A program made the position numbers and the translations under genes. Positions 32,083 through 43,414 of a stretch of 64,000 bases of DNA are shown piece after piece (the first letter of the stretch is position 1; the number at the start of each line of letters is the position of its first letter). Location of the stretch: the NCBI GenBank assembly GCA_004802725.1, contig SGPM01000060.1:1-64000 (forward strand), given 5' to 3'. This DNA is from Antrodiella citrinella (taxonomy: Eukaryota > Basidiomycota > Agaricomycetes > Polyporales > Steccherinaceae). Under the pieces are notes generated by a model that did no database searches, had not been told where the DNA came from, and saw only the letters and a program-made list of their open reading frames with translations.

Positions 32083-35000
32083 CTAAACCGAATCAGGGAA
32101 GACATACGAGATCTCCTGCCCGTACTCCTCTCTCCTGCGTCGCTCGTCTTCGTTGAACCTCTCCACGCTGGCTTCTTCCAGTCTCCTGTAGTACGAAGGG
32201 GTGGCGTCCAACGCTTCTTGCGGGGTCCTCTCGCCGTACAGGTCCCTAAAATCGAAAGGGTGCGCAGGCACCAGCAGGGAAGGCGGTGGCGCGTCTTCTG
32301 TTGCTGCTGCGACTGCTGCCATCTTCTCTTCTGCCGCCGCGCTGGTGGTGCTCACGTCGCCTCCACTCGCAGCTTCGACTTCAACGGACACTTCTGCCTC
32401 GACCGCGTCGACCTCCATACTGGTACTGGCCCGTCGAATAGCGTCCTGAAGCCACTGAGTATCTGGACTCACAGTGAATCCGCTGGCGTGCGAAGGACGC
32501 GGGGTAGAGTGGAACGGGCCTACGGACGCTTGTCCACTGGGACCGGCTTCAGCGTTTGCCGCGGTGTCGACTTGAACCTGAGGTGTCGGAGGAAGGGGAA
32601 CTCCGTTCGGAGCATATACGACGCGTGTGCGTACAACCATGCGTCCGCCCGCAGTCGTAAGTGTGCTCGTCCCAGCAACAGCGTTTTCTGGCTGATAAGA
32701 CTGCGGCGGTGGGTAAAACACACGAGGAGGTGGCTCGCTGCCTCCCCTGACATTGGAAATCGGGAACCGAATAGGAGAGCGCGAAGGAGACGCGTGCAAT
32801 GGCACCGGCGGAAGACGTGCGGGTGAAGAAGAAGGCAGTTCTGACACTGGATCAAGACGTGCAGGTGACGAGGAAGGCACATCTGGCAACGTAGGAGATC
32901 GTCCAAGAGGGACAGGAGAATCACGCGACCACGGCGAGCTCGACTTGTCGGAGTCACGCTTGTTCTTCCCATCGGAAGCAGGAGTCCTCCGCCGATACTG
33001 AGCACCATGTTGGAGTGGTTGCTGCGAATTTCCACGCGCCACGTTCCGAGCATGCATCTCTGCCGCCGCCTCCACACCTCTGTCGACCCCATTGCGGTCG
33101 AGGTTCATAGCGAACGTGCGACCGAGAGCATTTCTACCCACAGACGGCGGGGCCACAGCGCTGCCTGCAGCTTCAGCTGCCGACGTCCGTTGACGCTTAT
33201 TGGCTCCAACGGAAACTGATCCGCCAGAGGGTCCGCTAGAGGAAGAGCTGGAGGAACTTGAGCTCGGAGTAGGAGACTTGTATGATCCTATGCTGGGTGT
33301 CACCGGCTCCGGAGTGCTGTAGAAAATGAGATTCAGTATCGTTGTCAAACAAATCCGCACAAAGACATACCCATCCTGATATTCCCCCCTATCCTTCCTC
33401 TTCCTGCACTGTCCATCCCATACTTTCCCCGTTTCCTCGACTTTTTCGTTCCTCATTTCACCCTCCAACTCACCAACGATTTCCCAGAACGTCTTCACGA
33501 CCTCGGGTCCGCCAAGTCGGCCTATCTCAGCCGCAATCCGGCCCATTAGCTGCTGGTGCGTAGCCAGTTCCTCGGTAGCGATAACAGTGTTACTGAAGAT
33601 CTCGCGCAGGCGGCGTTGTACGTGGTTGAACAGCAGGAGAAGCTCCTCGCGTTCAGCCTCGACACGGCCGGCCATGAGTGCAAGGACGCGAGGGTTTTCA
33701 GCCAGCTCGTTAGCGGTTGGGTAGACCAGAGGGAAGTGCAGCGCAGGGTTGGTGGTTTTCCATTGTGCGCTTTGTGCGAAGATGGGAATATCGATGGTGA
33801 GGTCAGTGGGGAACGGGATGTTTTCTTCATTCTCGTTCTCGTTCTCGTTCTCGCCCTCCTCTTCTGCGTCTGCTTCTTCTTCTTCTTCTTCTTCTGCGTC
33901 GTCTTTCCCCTCGTCGCCGGGACCGTCGTCGTCGCTGCCATCATCTCCACCACCTCCACCTCCCACACCTGCACCTCCAGCAGACCCAGACGCAGCACCG
34001 GCATTGTCATCACCACGATCTTCACGACCACCACGACCTCCGCCATTCTCCCTGCCTCGCCCACGCTGTCCGTTGCCGCCAGGACACGGCGACTCGCTTC
34101 CCTCCGAACTCGAAGACGAAGACGAAGACGAAGCATCGACGGGCGGCGCAGTCGTACGCCCAGCCGACTGACGTGGCGCGACACGAGCAGGGGTAGAGGT
34201 AGGTGCTTTAGAACCGGGAACAACAGGATCCTTCGTCTTGATCACAGAGTAGCGTCCCATAGATTGAGGGTTGTGCTCGAACGAGGCGAACGTAGGTGCG
34301 CGCGTGCGTGCTTGCATCCCGTTGATCGTGACAGGAGACCCCGTGGAAGAAGTGGGAGGCGAGGTTGCTTCGGTGGAACGACCGTGGGCCATGATGGCTG
34401 CTGCCGCGTCCATTTGCGCCTGGTTGAAGAACGGCGATGGGCCGACGATGTTCGGGACGGTTATCGTCATAAGGTTTCCCTTGGGCCCGATGCAAGTTAT
34501 CGTCCTGAGAACGGAGGATGAACGTGCAATAGGCGTCCTGACGGGACGTTCACGACGTTCGAGTGGCTGGAACGTCTTCATGTGTGAAGTCATCTTCGAG
34601 GGGGTTGAGGTAGAAGTAGGGCGTGAAGGGGTGTTCGTATTGGTCGTCTGGCCCTTTACGACGCATTTAGGGAAGGGAGAAGACGCAGTGGAAGACGAGC
34701 CAGACGCAGTGGATGCCTGACGCTGCGACGTCTTGTCAGGAGATGGTGAGGGCGATTGGAAAGTAAAGGGAAACGGAGGCGCCAAGCCGCCGGGCAGGGG
34801 AGCGCGCGTATGAGGGAGCGTGTCGTCGGCTTGCATAGCTGGCCAGTGACGTGTCAGAGAATGACCTCTTTGTACGGAGAGAGAATACATACCATCCGTG
34901 TCAGTCAACCGAATGGCATTCCCATTCAAAGGCGCTTGGCTTGGCTCTTTGCTGTGCGCTTCGACATCGACTCTGGCTTGCTCGATGATGCTACCCTTGT

Positions 35001-35489
35001 TCAACCTCAACGCCCTGTTGTTGACCTGACGAGTAATCGCTGGGCCAACGCTCGATGTTATCGCACGTTCCTTGATGATGTTGCCTTCGAAAACAGGCAC
35101 ACGGAGGCTTCGCTCGCGCTTGAGGCTTCGGATGATGACGTTGCGGGACCTGAACATTTCGTTGACGATCTCTGTTTTGGATTGGTCGGGAGATACGTGG
35201 TACATCTGTCATGTCAGGATTGATCAGAACAACGTATGGGAAATGGGAGAGGAAGTGTGAGCGAGAGGAGGGAAAGACGGGCCATGGCCATCATGGTCGT
35301 CATGTACTAGAGTAAAGCACGAACACGTACCAAAGCGTAGTGACGGACAGCATGTAGAGGAAGACGCATCATCGACGACTTCGTCAGTCGAGTAGAAGTC
35401 GTCGCTGTCTGCTGGGAAGTCTTGACGACAGGATTGGGTTGCGCGGGTCCATGAACACGGTAACCAGAAGTGCGTTTCAGAGGAGCCAT
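32083..35489 (-). CDS. Large SAP-like family protein, full-length member
   Basis: Function unknown. Exons 35331-35489, 34893-35205, 33371-34838 and 32083-33316 give 1057 residues. Exon 1 ends Tyr-Ala-Leu at codon 53; exon 2 begins with the helix QSKTEIVNEMFRSRN and the basic RSLKRERSLRV. Next come Ser/Thr/Pro linkers, a Gly/Asp-rich tract and a Glu run with repeated ENENENEN. Then PFPTDLTIDIP and a helical block (VEAEREELLLLFNHVQRRLREI) are shared with 26475-30209. After TPEPVTPS there is a Ser run, a basic patch (GANKRQRTS) and a Pro-rich tail. The first intron is 125 bp; the other two are 54 bp, stop-free and in frame, so 1040 codons stay open without splicing. Likely nuclear, by inference. 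This is the reference for the truncated copy at 6022-7652. Confidence 0.72.
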
Positions 35490-37867
35490 GCTGACTGCTC
35501 TCACGTATGCAAAGAGTTGGGTGGCAAAGATGGGAGTAGATAGCAAAGGGATGTAACGATCCAGTGGTGGACGCGTTGAAGAGGGAGATGTGAACGCGAG
35601 AGCCAGCTTGGTGTCGTCGCGCTTGGCGGTGTTTGGTGGCCAGTCACGTGGATTCCACTCCGACAACACCAAAAGGCAAGTGTTGAGACACTATTTGTGC
35701 AATGTGGGTCCACACAGCGAGCGGTCCGGGGCACGTGGAGCGCGTCGGAGGGTCATGGCCACCAAAGCTCAACGAGCTTGGACCATCTCCCTCTCCTTTT
35801 AACGGCACTGATATTGTTCTCTTCTGACAAGAACGAAACATTCATAACATGAGAACCATCGTACGCGCAGACAACTTGGTATCTGACTACGAAGATTCTC
35901 AGGTTACTCTTGTCCGGCCTCATCCTTTTCAACTCGACGAGGTGCCTCCTGGTGGCGATCATCGTATGCAACTAGGCATCATTTAAGCATATGAGTACGT
36001 TTTATTGCGACGATGAAGCAGACAACGAGATTTCCTTACACGATCTTATTTCAGAACTCTGTTATCTTCATGTTCCTCAAGATGTCGCGCAGACTGCAGC
36101 CCAGCCTCCTGGTAGGCATCCTAATGATCGACACAGAGTGAGTCAGTCGCATTCCTTGATCATCTGTATGTACCAGTGAAGACCTTACGGGTGTTCATTC
36201 CAGGCCTTTCTCGTCGTCCCGCAGGCCACCAGCTCAATTTGCCTGCCTCCTGGCACATCTTCCACGCCGACATTGAACACTTCTACTGGTTGTATCACCA
36301 ATAGGAATCCACAACGTGGACACATGAGATGACCAGAGACCATTCTTCCGCATGTCGTCTGGGCTGCACCATCGTGGAACATCCAGTGGCGTCCACTGAG
36401 CGCCATGGCTACGCTGCTTCAGAGGTCAGTTGCGCTCTCGTCCTCATGCAGTGCTCGTATTGAGCGTGTTCTGATACATGTAGATCCCCTGCAGACGTGG
36501 AGATGTTGTACCCAAATACACAGGCCTGCGGTGTATGCGGGTGCGTGCATACTGTTCCCGAGTTGACAAAGTGAAGACGCGCACGCTTTGACTTGTGGAA
36601 CACTCTGCACATTTCAGCATGGAGTGGGATGGGAAGACGCGAACTGCCATGGCACGCACCTTAGAGGACAGTTCTTGGTCGATGTGATGGGATGTGCGGG
36701 CTCGTGATGGTTTTGGGAACCTGCTGCCGGTAAGTCTCCCAACTACCTGTAACACGGAACCCCTGCTCAGTATGAAAATGATACCGTCAGGTAATTCTGG
36801 ACATTCTGTGTTTGTCAGAACGATACATTGGAGCCCTTCGTTCTTGAGCGACGTACCCAGTATGGCTGCCGTCGCATGGCAGGGCTGACGGACGTTTGGA
36901 CGCATTCCACCAAGAGAATGTCCTGCCGGGATCACGCCAATAACACGTCTGCTGCGCATGGGTAAGGTCCTGGCAGGGGGTTTCTGTGCATAAGCGAAAT
37001 AGGGCGAATATGTGTCCTTGAAACGACGCACTCACCACTGACGAACACGATCTACAGAACGCTCTCCGCTCCTCACACCCACTCCGTCCATTCGACCTGA
37101 ATCTCCCGAGGTCTCTTCGGTTCATGACAACATCCCTCAATGGCGTAGGAAGGTCCACAGGCGAATGATAGTGCTGCGAAACAAGCTTGATTGTGAGGTG
37201 AAGCGTGACCCAGAAGATGAAGAGTAGCTGGACATGGACGCATCGTTCTGAGAACTGGGTGCGACGGGGGTATCTGGGACGTTGGAATGGTCAGAGTGGG
37301 TTGAAGTGGATAGGAACTGGCAGAGTGGGTTCAAGTGGATATGATAGGAACTGGAAGAGGCGGGTGAGCGGGCGGGCGCTGTCACACAGACTGTCAAAAG
37401 GTCCCGTGCATTCGCTCTATACTGCCTGAAGCACATAACATCTGAATATCATTGTCTCTCGCTTGTACATCAGATCAAGTATACGACCGGAGGCGAGGAA
37501 GAAACAAACGAGAACATGAATGAGACGAATGAGCCTTCGGAATTTGCCGGCCGCACTGGCGACTCGGAGATGTAGNCNTCNNANTANNGNTAGTCTCGGT
37601 ACCAGACGGATCTACCCGGTCGGAGAATGAAAGAACTGAGGGCACCGACTACGGTAGAACGTCTGGTGAGTTTCGTCTGACCGGGTGTGGGTGTTCCCCA
37701 CGTGATCGTTCCTTCGCTGTCAAGACGCGTCACGTCGACGCGTCGCGTTCCTTCCCAGTGTAGTGTTCCTCCTCATTCTGCAATACGACATTGTTTCTAA
37801 ACATGCCTCTACTGTCCCAGCTACCGTCTGCGCCTCCTAACGATAACGACACGACCCGCGATTTGTT
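35490..37867. other. Decayed DNA beside the SAP-like gene
   Basis: The first 360 bp mirror the 5' flank of the tandem-array paralogues (shared GTGTCGTCGCGCTTGGC and TCAACGAGCTTGG). From 35849 there is a relic described separately. The segment around 36590 (CGCTTTGACTTGTGGAACA) parallels 1767-1790. From 36700 to 37867 only short ORFs are seen, plus a small cluster of Ns at 37576-37590. Confidence 0.5.
35849..36303 (+). pseudogene. Relic of the divergent partner gene
   Basis: An ATG-started fragment, MRTIVRADNLVSDYEDSQVT, stays open for 45 codons. It is followed by a GTACGT...TTTCAG intron-like gap (about 35996-36053) and later fragments, one ending LPASWHIFHADIEHFYWLYH at about 36235-36303. 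The three frames between carry stops. The first exon matches the broken fragment near 1145 and 8320 in the tandem array, so the same head-to-head arrangement occurs at three family loci. Function unknown. Confidence 0.35.
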
Positions 37868-38398
37868 CTATCGGCTGCTGGTCAACGCACGCGAGAAAGC
37901 TGAGAACGAAGATGGGTTCATGCGCCAGCGTTGCAGTATCTCGGGCAGTTCCTCGCTTTCCATCAAGGCAGTCCGCGCAAACTTTGCAGATCCTTCGTTG
38001 ACCAGCTGAGGGACATTCCAACTGAGAGCCCAGAGAAACAAGGGGAGGTTGATTTGGCACGAGATCATAAACTTCAAAACCATTACAACACGCTCAGCCA
38101 AGTCGGCATCGCCACGCTCTACCGCCCATGCTCGGAAGTTTCGGGTCTGGTTCAAGTGGGGGTCGGCGGCGGTACGTGCTGGAGCGGGAATGGGTCGAGC
38201 TCGGCTAGCAAGAAATTGTTCAAACAGAGGGTCGGTATTTGATTCAACAGAGACCATCGAGAATGGATTCGCAGGCAGCACGAATTTCCAGGAGAATCGC
38301 CAGTATCCAGCTGGCAGTACTTTCGTATGCGGTGTCAGTAAGTGAAGAAGTCGCCGAGGAAGACTCCAGAGTTGGTCGGCAAGTGAGTACGAGGTCAA
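37868..38398 (-). CDS. Uncharacterised protein upstream of the transposase
   Basis: A 176-codon ORF; the internal Met in NPFSMVSVESNTDPLFEQF may be the true start. The C-terminal two thirds (DPHLNQTRNFRAWAVERGDA, AERVVMVLKFMISCQINLPL, LWALSWNVPQLVNEGSAKFA) have the amino-acid composition of a real helical protein. It lies divergently, about 300 bp from the transposase. It could be the second ORF of a CACTA-like element or a separate host gene; I do not recognise a family. The antisense ORF at 37791-38009 is judged a shadow. Confidence 0.45.
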   Translation of the reverse strand: MTSYSLADQLWSLPRRLLHLLTPHTKVLPAGYWRFSWKFVLPANPFSMVSVESNTDPLFEQFLASRARPIPAPARTAADPHLNQTRNFRAWAVERGDADLAERVVMVLKFMISCQINLPLFLWALSWNVPQLVNEGSAKFARTALMESEELPEILQRWRMNPSSFSAFSRALTSSR

Positions 38399-38550
38399 TA
38401 AGTCAGTTGTCGTCAGAATTTAGAGCATACAGGCGGCAAGACGCGAACGGGAGCAGCGAGGTAATTGGCGGATCGACGCGGTAGCGGTTTACAAAAGGGT
38501 ACGCGTCTCGATCACGTGCCGAAGACCCACACCCACTCAGACGAAAGTGT

Positions 38551-38655
38551 CCAGACGTTTCTGTACAGTGTGTGCCTTCAAAGTTTTCGGGCTCCGATCG
38601 GGTTCTCCCGTACATGCCTGGTCTGTCTTCCGCACACACTGTACAAAACGTCTGG
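38551..38655. repeat. 105-bp inverted repeat just upstream of the transposase ATG
   Basis: The left arm starts CCAGACGTTTCTGTACAGTG at 38551 and the right arm ends ACTGTACAAAACGTCTGG at 38655. The arms are about 23 bp, nearly perfectly complementary, and enclose about 57 bp. The repeat ends 37 bp before the transposase start. It may be a subterminal transposase-binding palindrome or a transcript hairpin; a matching copy near the 3' end was not found by eye. Confidence 0.7.
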
Positions 38656-38691
38656 TTCACGAGACTATCTTGTCACCATCGTCTTTTCTTC

Positions 38692-41600
38692 ATGCCTGCA
38701 AAACCTCGACAAGCATGCCCTTGCAACCGCTGCGACGGAAAAGTGGTGTCTCGTCAAACATATCTGAGACATTGTCCTCCTCCTCCTCCTGCCCCCATCA
38801 TCTTTACCCGGGAGTTTGTGAACTTCTTGGAGTCACGAAGAGACGAGCCCGGTGGCGGCAGTTCATCCAAACGAGACGCAAGCTCGCTCGCAGACGGTCG
38901 CGAGGATCTGGAAGAAGGCTCGTCGAAACGGAGAAGAATTGATGGCGGAAAAACGGCAAACAGTAGTGACATGGACAATGTATGTTGTTTATCTATCGCG
39001 TTGTATAACTCTGCTGACATCTTTCGTTCTTGTAGTACGTAGGGGGAAGTCCCAGACTTGGACACGAACCGACTCCCGAACCGCACGACGAGCTTCGTGT
39101 TCAGGAAGATCGTGTCACCTCGAGACTCTTAATTCCTCGTGAGGCCAACGCTTCCGGTCCCTCTCGACTCGGTGAGGGGATGGACAGATCTAGAGACGTG
39201 TTAGGTGCGTTGCATGCAGTGTTATTGACTACGAAGAATACAGAACTCAGAAATTTCTCCCAACAGGAACTCCTCCATCTTCCCCGGGTGCATTTCCGCG
39301 ACCCAATGACAGTGAGGAGGATGCACCAGACGAGAACAACAATCCAAAGGATACATCTGTAGACCCAGGAAGTCTCAGAGATCGCGACCGTCAGCGCGGG
39401 GATCTTCCTGATGATGATATCTTTCAAGTCGACTCGGAGGAGCCCATCGTGTTCGAGGACCTTGAGGATGAATCCATCCCGGAGCCGGGCATGCCAACCC
39501 GGGCCTCTGCCATAGAATCAGTGAAACTAGCCGAGGAATTCATTGAAGCTCTCAAGGCAACGACTCTCGAGACGTCTGGCCTCAGTGAGGACGCCTTGGA
39601 ACGCCTACGCAACCCGCCAGAATATCCCATACAATACGAAATCGACGCAAACCTCCGGTACTCCATGGATGCCTACATCAAGGTCACGAAAGGCTCTAAG
39701 CGACTGTACGACATGAATAGGGAAAGTCTCCTGACTCGCGACCCAGATGACGAGGTCTTGTCGTATTACGAGGTCAAAAAACGCGTCGCGGAGCTCAGCG
39801 GTGTTCACCCGCTTCACACTGACATGTGTATCGATACATGCGTCGCGTTTACAGGTCCGTTCGCAGATCTTGACAAGTGCCCTCAGCCGGGGTGTGGTCA
39901 GCCCCGCTATGACGCGAATGGCGCGCCTCGCCGTCAATTCCCTACGTTTCCTGTTGGTCCGCAGCTGCAGGCCCTCTGGCGATCACCCGAGTCTGCGACG
40001 AAGCTTCGCTACCGTGCNGAGCTCACCGAGAAGATTGTCAAGGAGCTCCGNGACAACAATGGCAAGATCGCCGTGTACGAAGACGTGTTCTATGGCTCCG
40101 AGTTCATCCAGTCGGTCACAAGTGGTCAGCTCAAGCCCGACGATATGTGTCTCATGCTCTCTATTGATGGATGCCAACTCTACGAACACAAGCAGTCGGA
40201 CTGCTGGATCTATATCTGGATNGTTCTTGATCATGCTCCCGAGGACCGGTACAAGAAACGGCATGTACTTCCNGGCGCTGTTATTCCTGGACCGAACAAA
40301 CCAAAAAANCTCGACTCATTCCTATTCCCTGGACTTGCACATCTCGCGGGCGTCCAGAAGGAAGGTCTGCGTATCTGGGACGCTTCGAAGGACCGTTCTT
40401 TCATCTCGGATCTTCTGTTTGCTCTNGGTGCCGCCGACTCTCCTGGAATGGCTTTGATCNACGGGCTAGTCGGTCACTCTGGCAAAATGGGCTGTCGTAC
40501 CTACTGCATGCTACCTGGACGCCGNAAAGATGGTGCTAGTCAGTACTTCCCTGTTCTNANNAAGCCTCTNGGCGACNATACGATAGAGGGATGNGATCAT
40601 CCTGATNTCAGCCTGCGTACTCGNGTCNTCCCCAATCCTGCTGAAAGCTACAAGAAAAACCTTCGGATTCTTCGTGATGCCAAGAACTGGGCGGATTACC
40701 AGCACCGCCGCTTGGAGACTGGCATCGTCAAGCCTACGATCNTCTTGGGACTACCAGAAGCACGGCGTTTCAAGGTTCCTCNCTGCTTCACCCTAGACGG
40801 GATGCATCTGTTCGGTATNAATTTGGCTGAGCTTGAGGTCAATCTCTGGNGAGGGGCGTTGACTGCAGATAAAAGCGATCTCAAGTCTTCGTGGGACTGG
40901 GCTGTGTTGAAGGGCAAGGTTTGGAAGGAACANGGGAAGTTGGTCAGGGACGTGACTCCATACCTGNCCGGCTCGTTTGATCGCCCTCCTCGGAATCCAG
41001 AACAGAAGATTTCTTCCGGATACAAAGCTTGGGAGTACCTTCTCTATGTGTACGGCATAGCTCCCGCGATCCTACGAGGTGTTCTACCTGAGAAGTACTA
41101 CAGGAATTTTTGCAAGCTCGTCTACGCTGTACGAATCTTCATGCAACATCGTCTTACTTCGGGGCAAGTTGCTGAGGCGCATCGCACATTGATTACTTTC
41201 CTCGAGGAATTCGAAGAACTCTACTATCAACGACGCTCGGATCGCATTCACTTTGTTCGACAGAGTGTACACCTCCTTTCTCACCTTGGTCCTGAGACTC
41301 ATCGTGTCGGTCCTCTCGCGTTAACGACGCAATGGACGATGGAGACCACGATCGGAAATCTTGGCGAGGAGATCAAGCAGCCCTCTAAGCCATTCGAAAA
41401 TCTTTGCGAACGCGCTGGTCTGCGTGCCCAAGGGAACGCGATCAAAGCAGCTCTGTGGGACTTTGAGAAAGAGCCGAGCATTTTCCCCCGTGGTTCAAAA
41501 GACTTAGGTGGTGGATACGTGCTCCTTGGTGCCACCGATCGGTACTTCCGTCGAGTCTCTTCTGACGAGGAAGATGCTATCAAGAGTTATCTCGTGTCCC

Positions 41601-42160
41601 AACGTGACCTATGGGAGTCTTCGGACCACATCAAGGTCAAGAAATGGGCTCGTTTGCGATTACCGAACGGTCAAATAGCTCGCTCAGCTTGGAAAGAGTG
41701 CGAGAAGCATCATCTCGATGTACGAATGTCCCGCAATGTGAAAGTGAGTCCTTTGTCTTCATGGATTTTCGCACGTTGATATTCAGATATTATGTAGCTT
41801 GTACCACGCAATGACCACATCCAGCTAGCGGAGATATTGTATTACTTCCGCCTATACGTCCATGGAACGCCACGGAGTCTCGCAATGATGGTCCTCTATT
41901 CAGACCCCGATCCGGTAATTCTTCAAGAGACTCATCAGACTGTATGGGCGTGTTGGAAGAAGGGCAACGCGCAGATCCTTGTTGTGCCTGTAAAGTCAAT
42001 TGCGGCAGTCGTAGCAATGCCACCGCTCCCGCTATCTCCAACAGAGAAAGCAGAACCAGGCAGTTGTCTCAAGTACAAGGATAGGTATTACCTGATAGAG
42101 AAGCCGGGCCTCGATGTTGCGTGGTTGGGAGGTGTGACTCAACTCGACGACGAGCAGTAG
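38692..42160 (+). CDS. Plavaka-type (CACTA-like, Tnp2-related) transposase
   Basis: Probable DDE transposase of a cut-and-paste DNA transposon. Exons 38692-38979, 39036-39204, 39267-41743 and 41798-42160 join in phase to 1098 residues. The N-terminus carries a small zinc-finger-like motif (CPCNRCDGKVVSRQTYLRHCP), common in these proteins, then an acidic linker. The core includes CIDTCVAFTGPF, CPQPGCGQPRYD, DMCLMLSIDGCQLYEHK, GLVGHSGKMGCRTYC and LTLDGMHLFG-like text (FTLDGMHLFG). The C-terminus is VLLYSD-like (AMMVLYSDPDP). No stop or frameshift is visible, so the frame may be functional. About 20 single Ns lie between 40018 and 40967, hiding residues. Terminal repeats of the element were not securely identified. 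Confidence 0.85.
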
Positions 42161-42382
42161 ATTGAGAGGGAAAAGAGTCTGAATGATCAGTATAATTGCA
42201 GCGCAATAATAGTACAATGCTTCAGTATGTAATGATTGTCCGTAACATGTCAGCGAACAGAAAGCGAATCATAATACAGACCAGCAGAGTCCGAGAGCAC
42301 AACGGAGTGAAGGAGAGCAGTCAAAGCGAGGATAATGCGAGAGAGAACAGTCACAGTGCACAGAAAGTTGTCGTCAAGATAA

Positions 42383-43239
42383 TCAGCCACTCAGGATATC
42401 GCCAGCGAAGGGATCGTCGTCTACAGGCTTCTTCTTGAAAACGCGACGCTCTTTGAGAGGGCGGCGGTAGAGAGAGATCTCGATGGGGTGGGGGCACGCA
42501 TCCAAGGGCGGTCCATTGCTGGTCAGCGAGAGACCAGCCATCATGTTCTCTACGGACTGTTTGTAGTCGCAGTATACAAGCTCTATGCACTGAAAAAGAG
42601 AACATGAGTGAGTAGATATACACACAAAAGACGACAGAACTTACGATCGGCTCGTAGAGGTATGGCACGTCCCTGTGGTATAGACGAAAGTACTGCATAT
42701 ATGCGTACACATCGTAGAGGAGCTGGACATGGAATTTAGGCATCGGGGACTCCTGTAGAATCTATTGAGAGTTTGATCACCAAGACTAGAACAAAAGACT
42801 TACTTTGTAGGCGGCAGGTTCAATGCAAGTGAGCGGGCAGCGAGCATAGCCTGACGAGTTGATCCAGTACAATCTCGGCTGCCCTTCCGGCGGAGCGTCC
42901 TGTGCCTCGTGAATGCTACGAGGAAGATATTTGTTCTGCAAACGGATATCCTACGATACGAGAAAGCACCCGATTTTAAGTAGCTGCTTTAGTACAAAAT
43001 CTAGTAGTTTCGCGGCATCTCATAGAACTCACCAAATATTCTTCGGTGTGATCACATTCCTTTCTATCCTTCACCAATGCAAGCTCGTCCGGATGGAGCA
43101 TGATGAGCTTGTACACGGCGCACGGCTCGACCCAAAGATCCAGCTTGTTGATGGAGACCGTATGAAAGGGTATGTTGTTGCGATCTTCTGCCAATATCAC
43201 ACCTTCTACTTGGTGTCGGAGAGTGGTTTTGAGAGACAT
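42383..43239 (-). CDS. Four-exon orphan protein next to the transposon
   Basis: Unrecognised. Exons 43033-43239, 42804-42950, 42645-42752 and 42383-42589 (introns 82, 51 and 55 bp, all GT-AG, all phase 0) give 222 residues. The start is MSLKTTLRHQVEGVIL. The middle has a Cys-containing stretch (LYWINSSGYARCPLTC), then YDVYAYMQYFRLYHRDVPYL. The C-terminus is basic (YRRPLKERRVFKKKPVDDD). The clean splicing makes it a convincing gene. It is tail to tail with the transposase, 222 bp away; whether it belongs to the element or to the host cannot be told from here. Confidence 0.65.
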
Positions 43240-43414
43240 AGAGCGAAGATATTGATGAAAAAGTGGAAAAGGGTGGAAGGAAATGAAGAGGAAGAACAAA
43301 GTGCGAAGGAGAACGTGGATGAGCACGAAAACGCGCTCACGTGATGCTTTTCAGCGTTTGTCACGACGCGTCGTTGTATGTCTCCCCGCTTTGTTCACTA
43401 CCACCACGACCACC

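Noticed and set aside
33556..34521. 321-codon plus-strand ORF opposite the large SAP-like gene
   Set aside because: Antisense shadow of a low-complexity, third-position C/G-rich coding exon.
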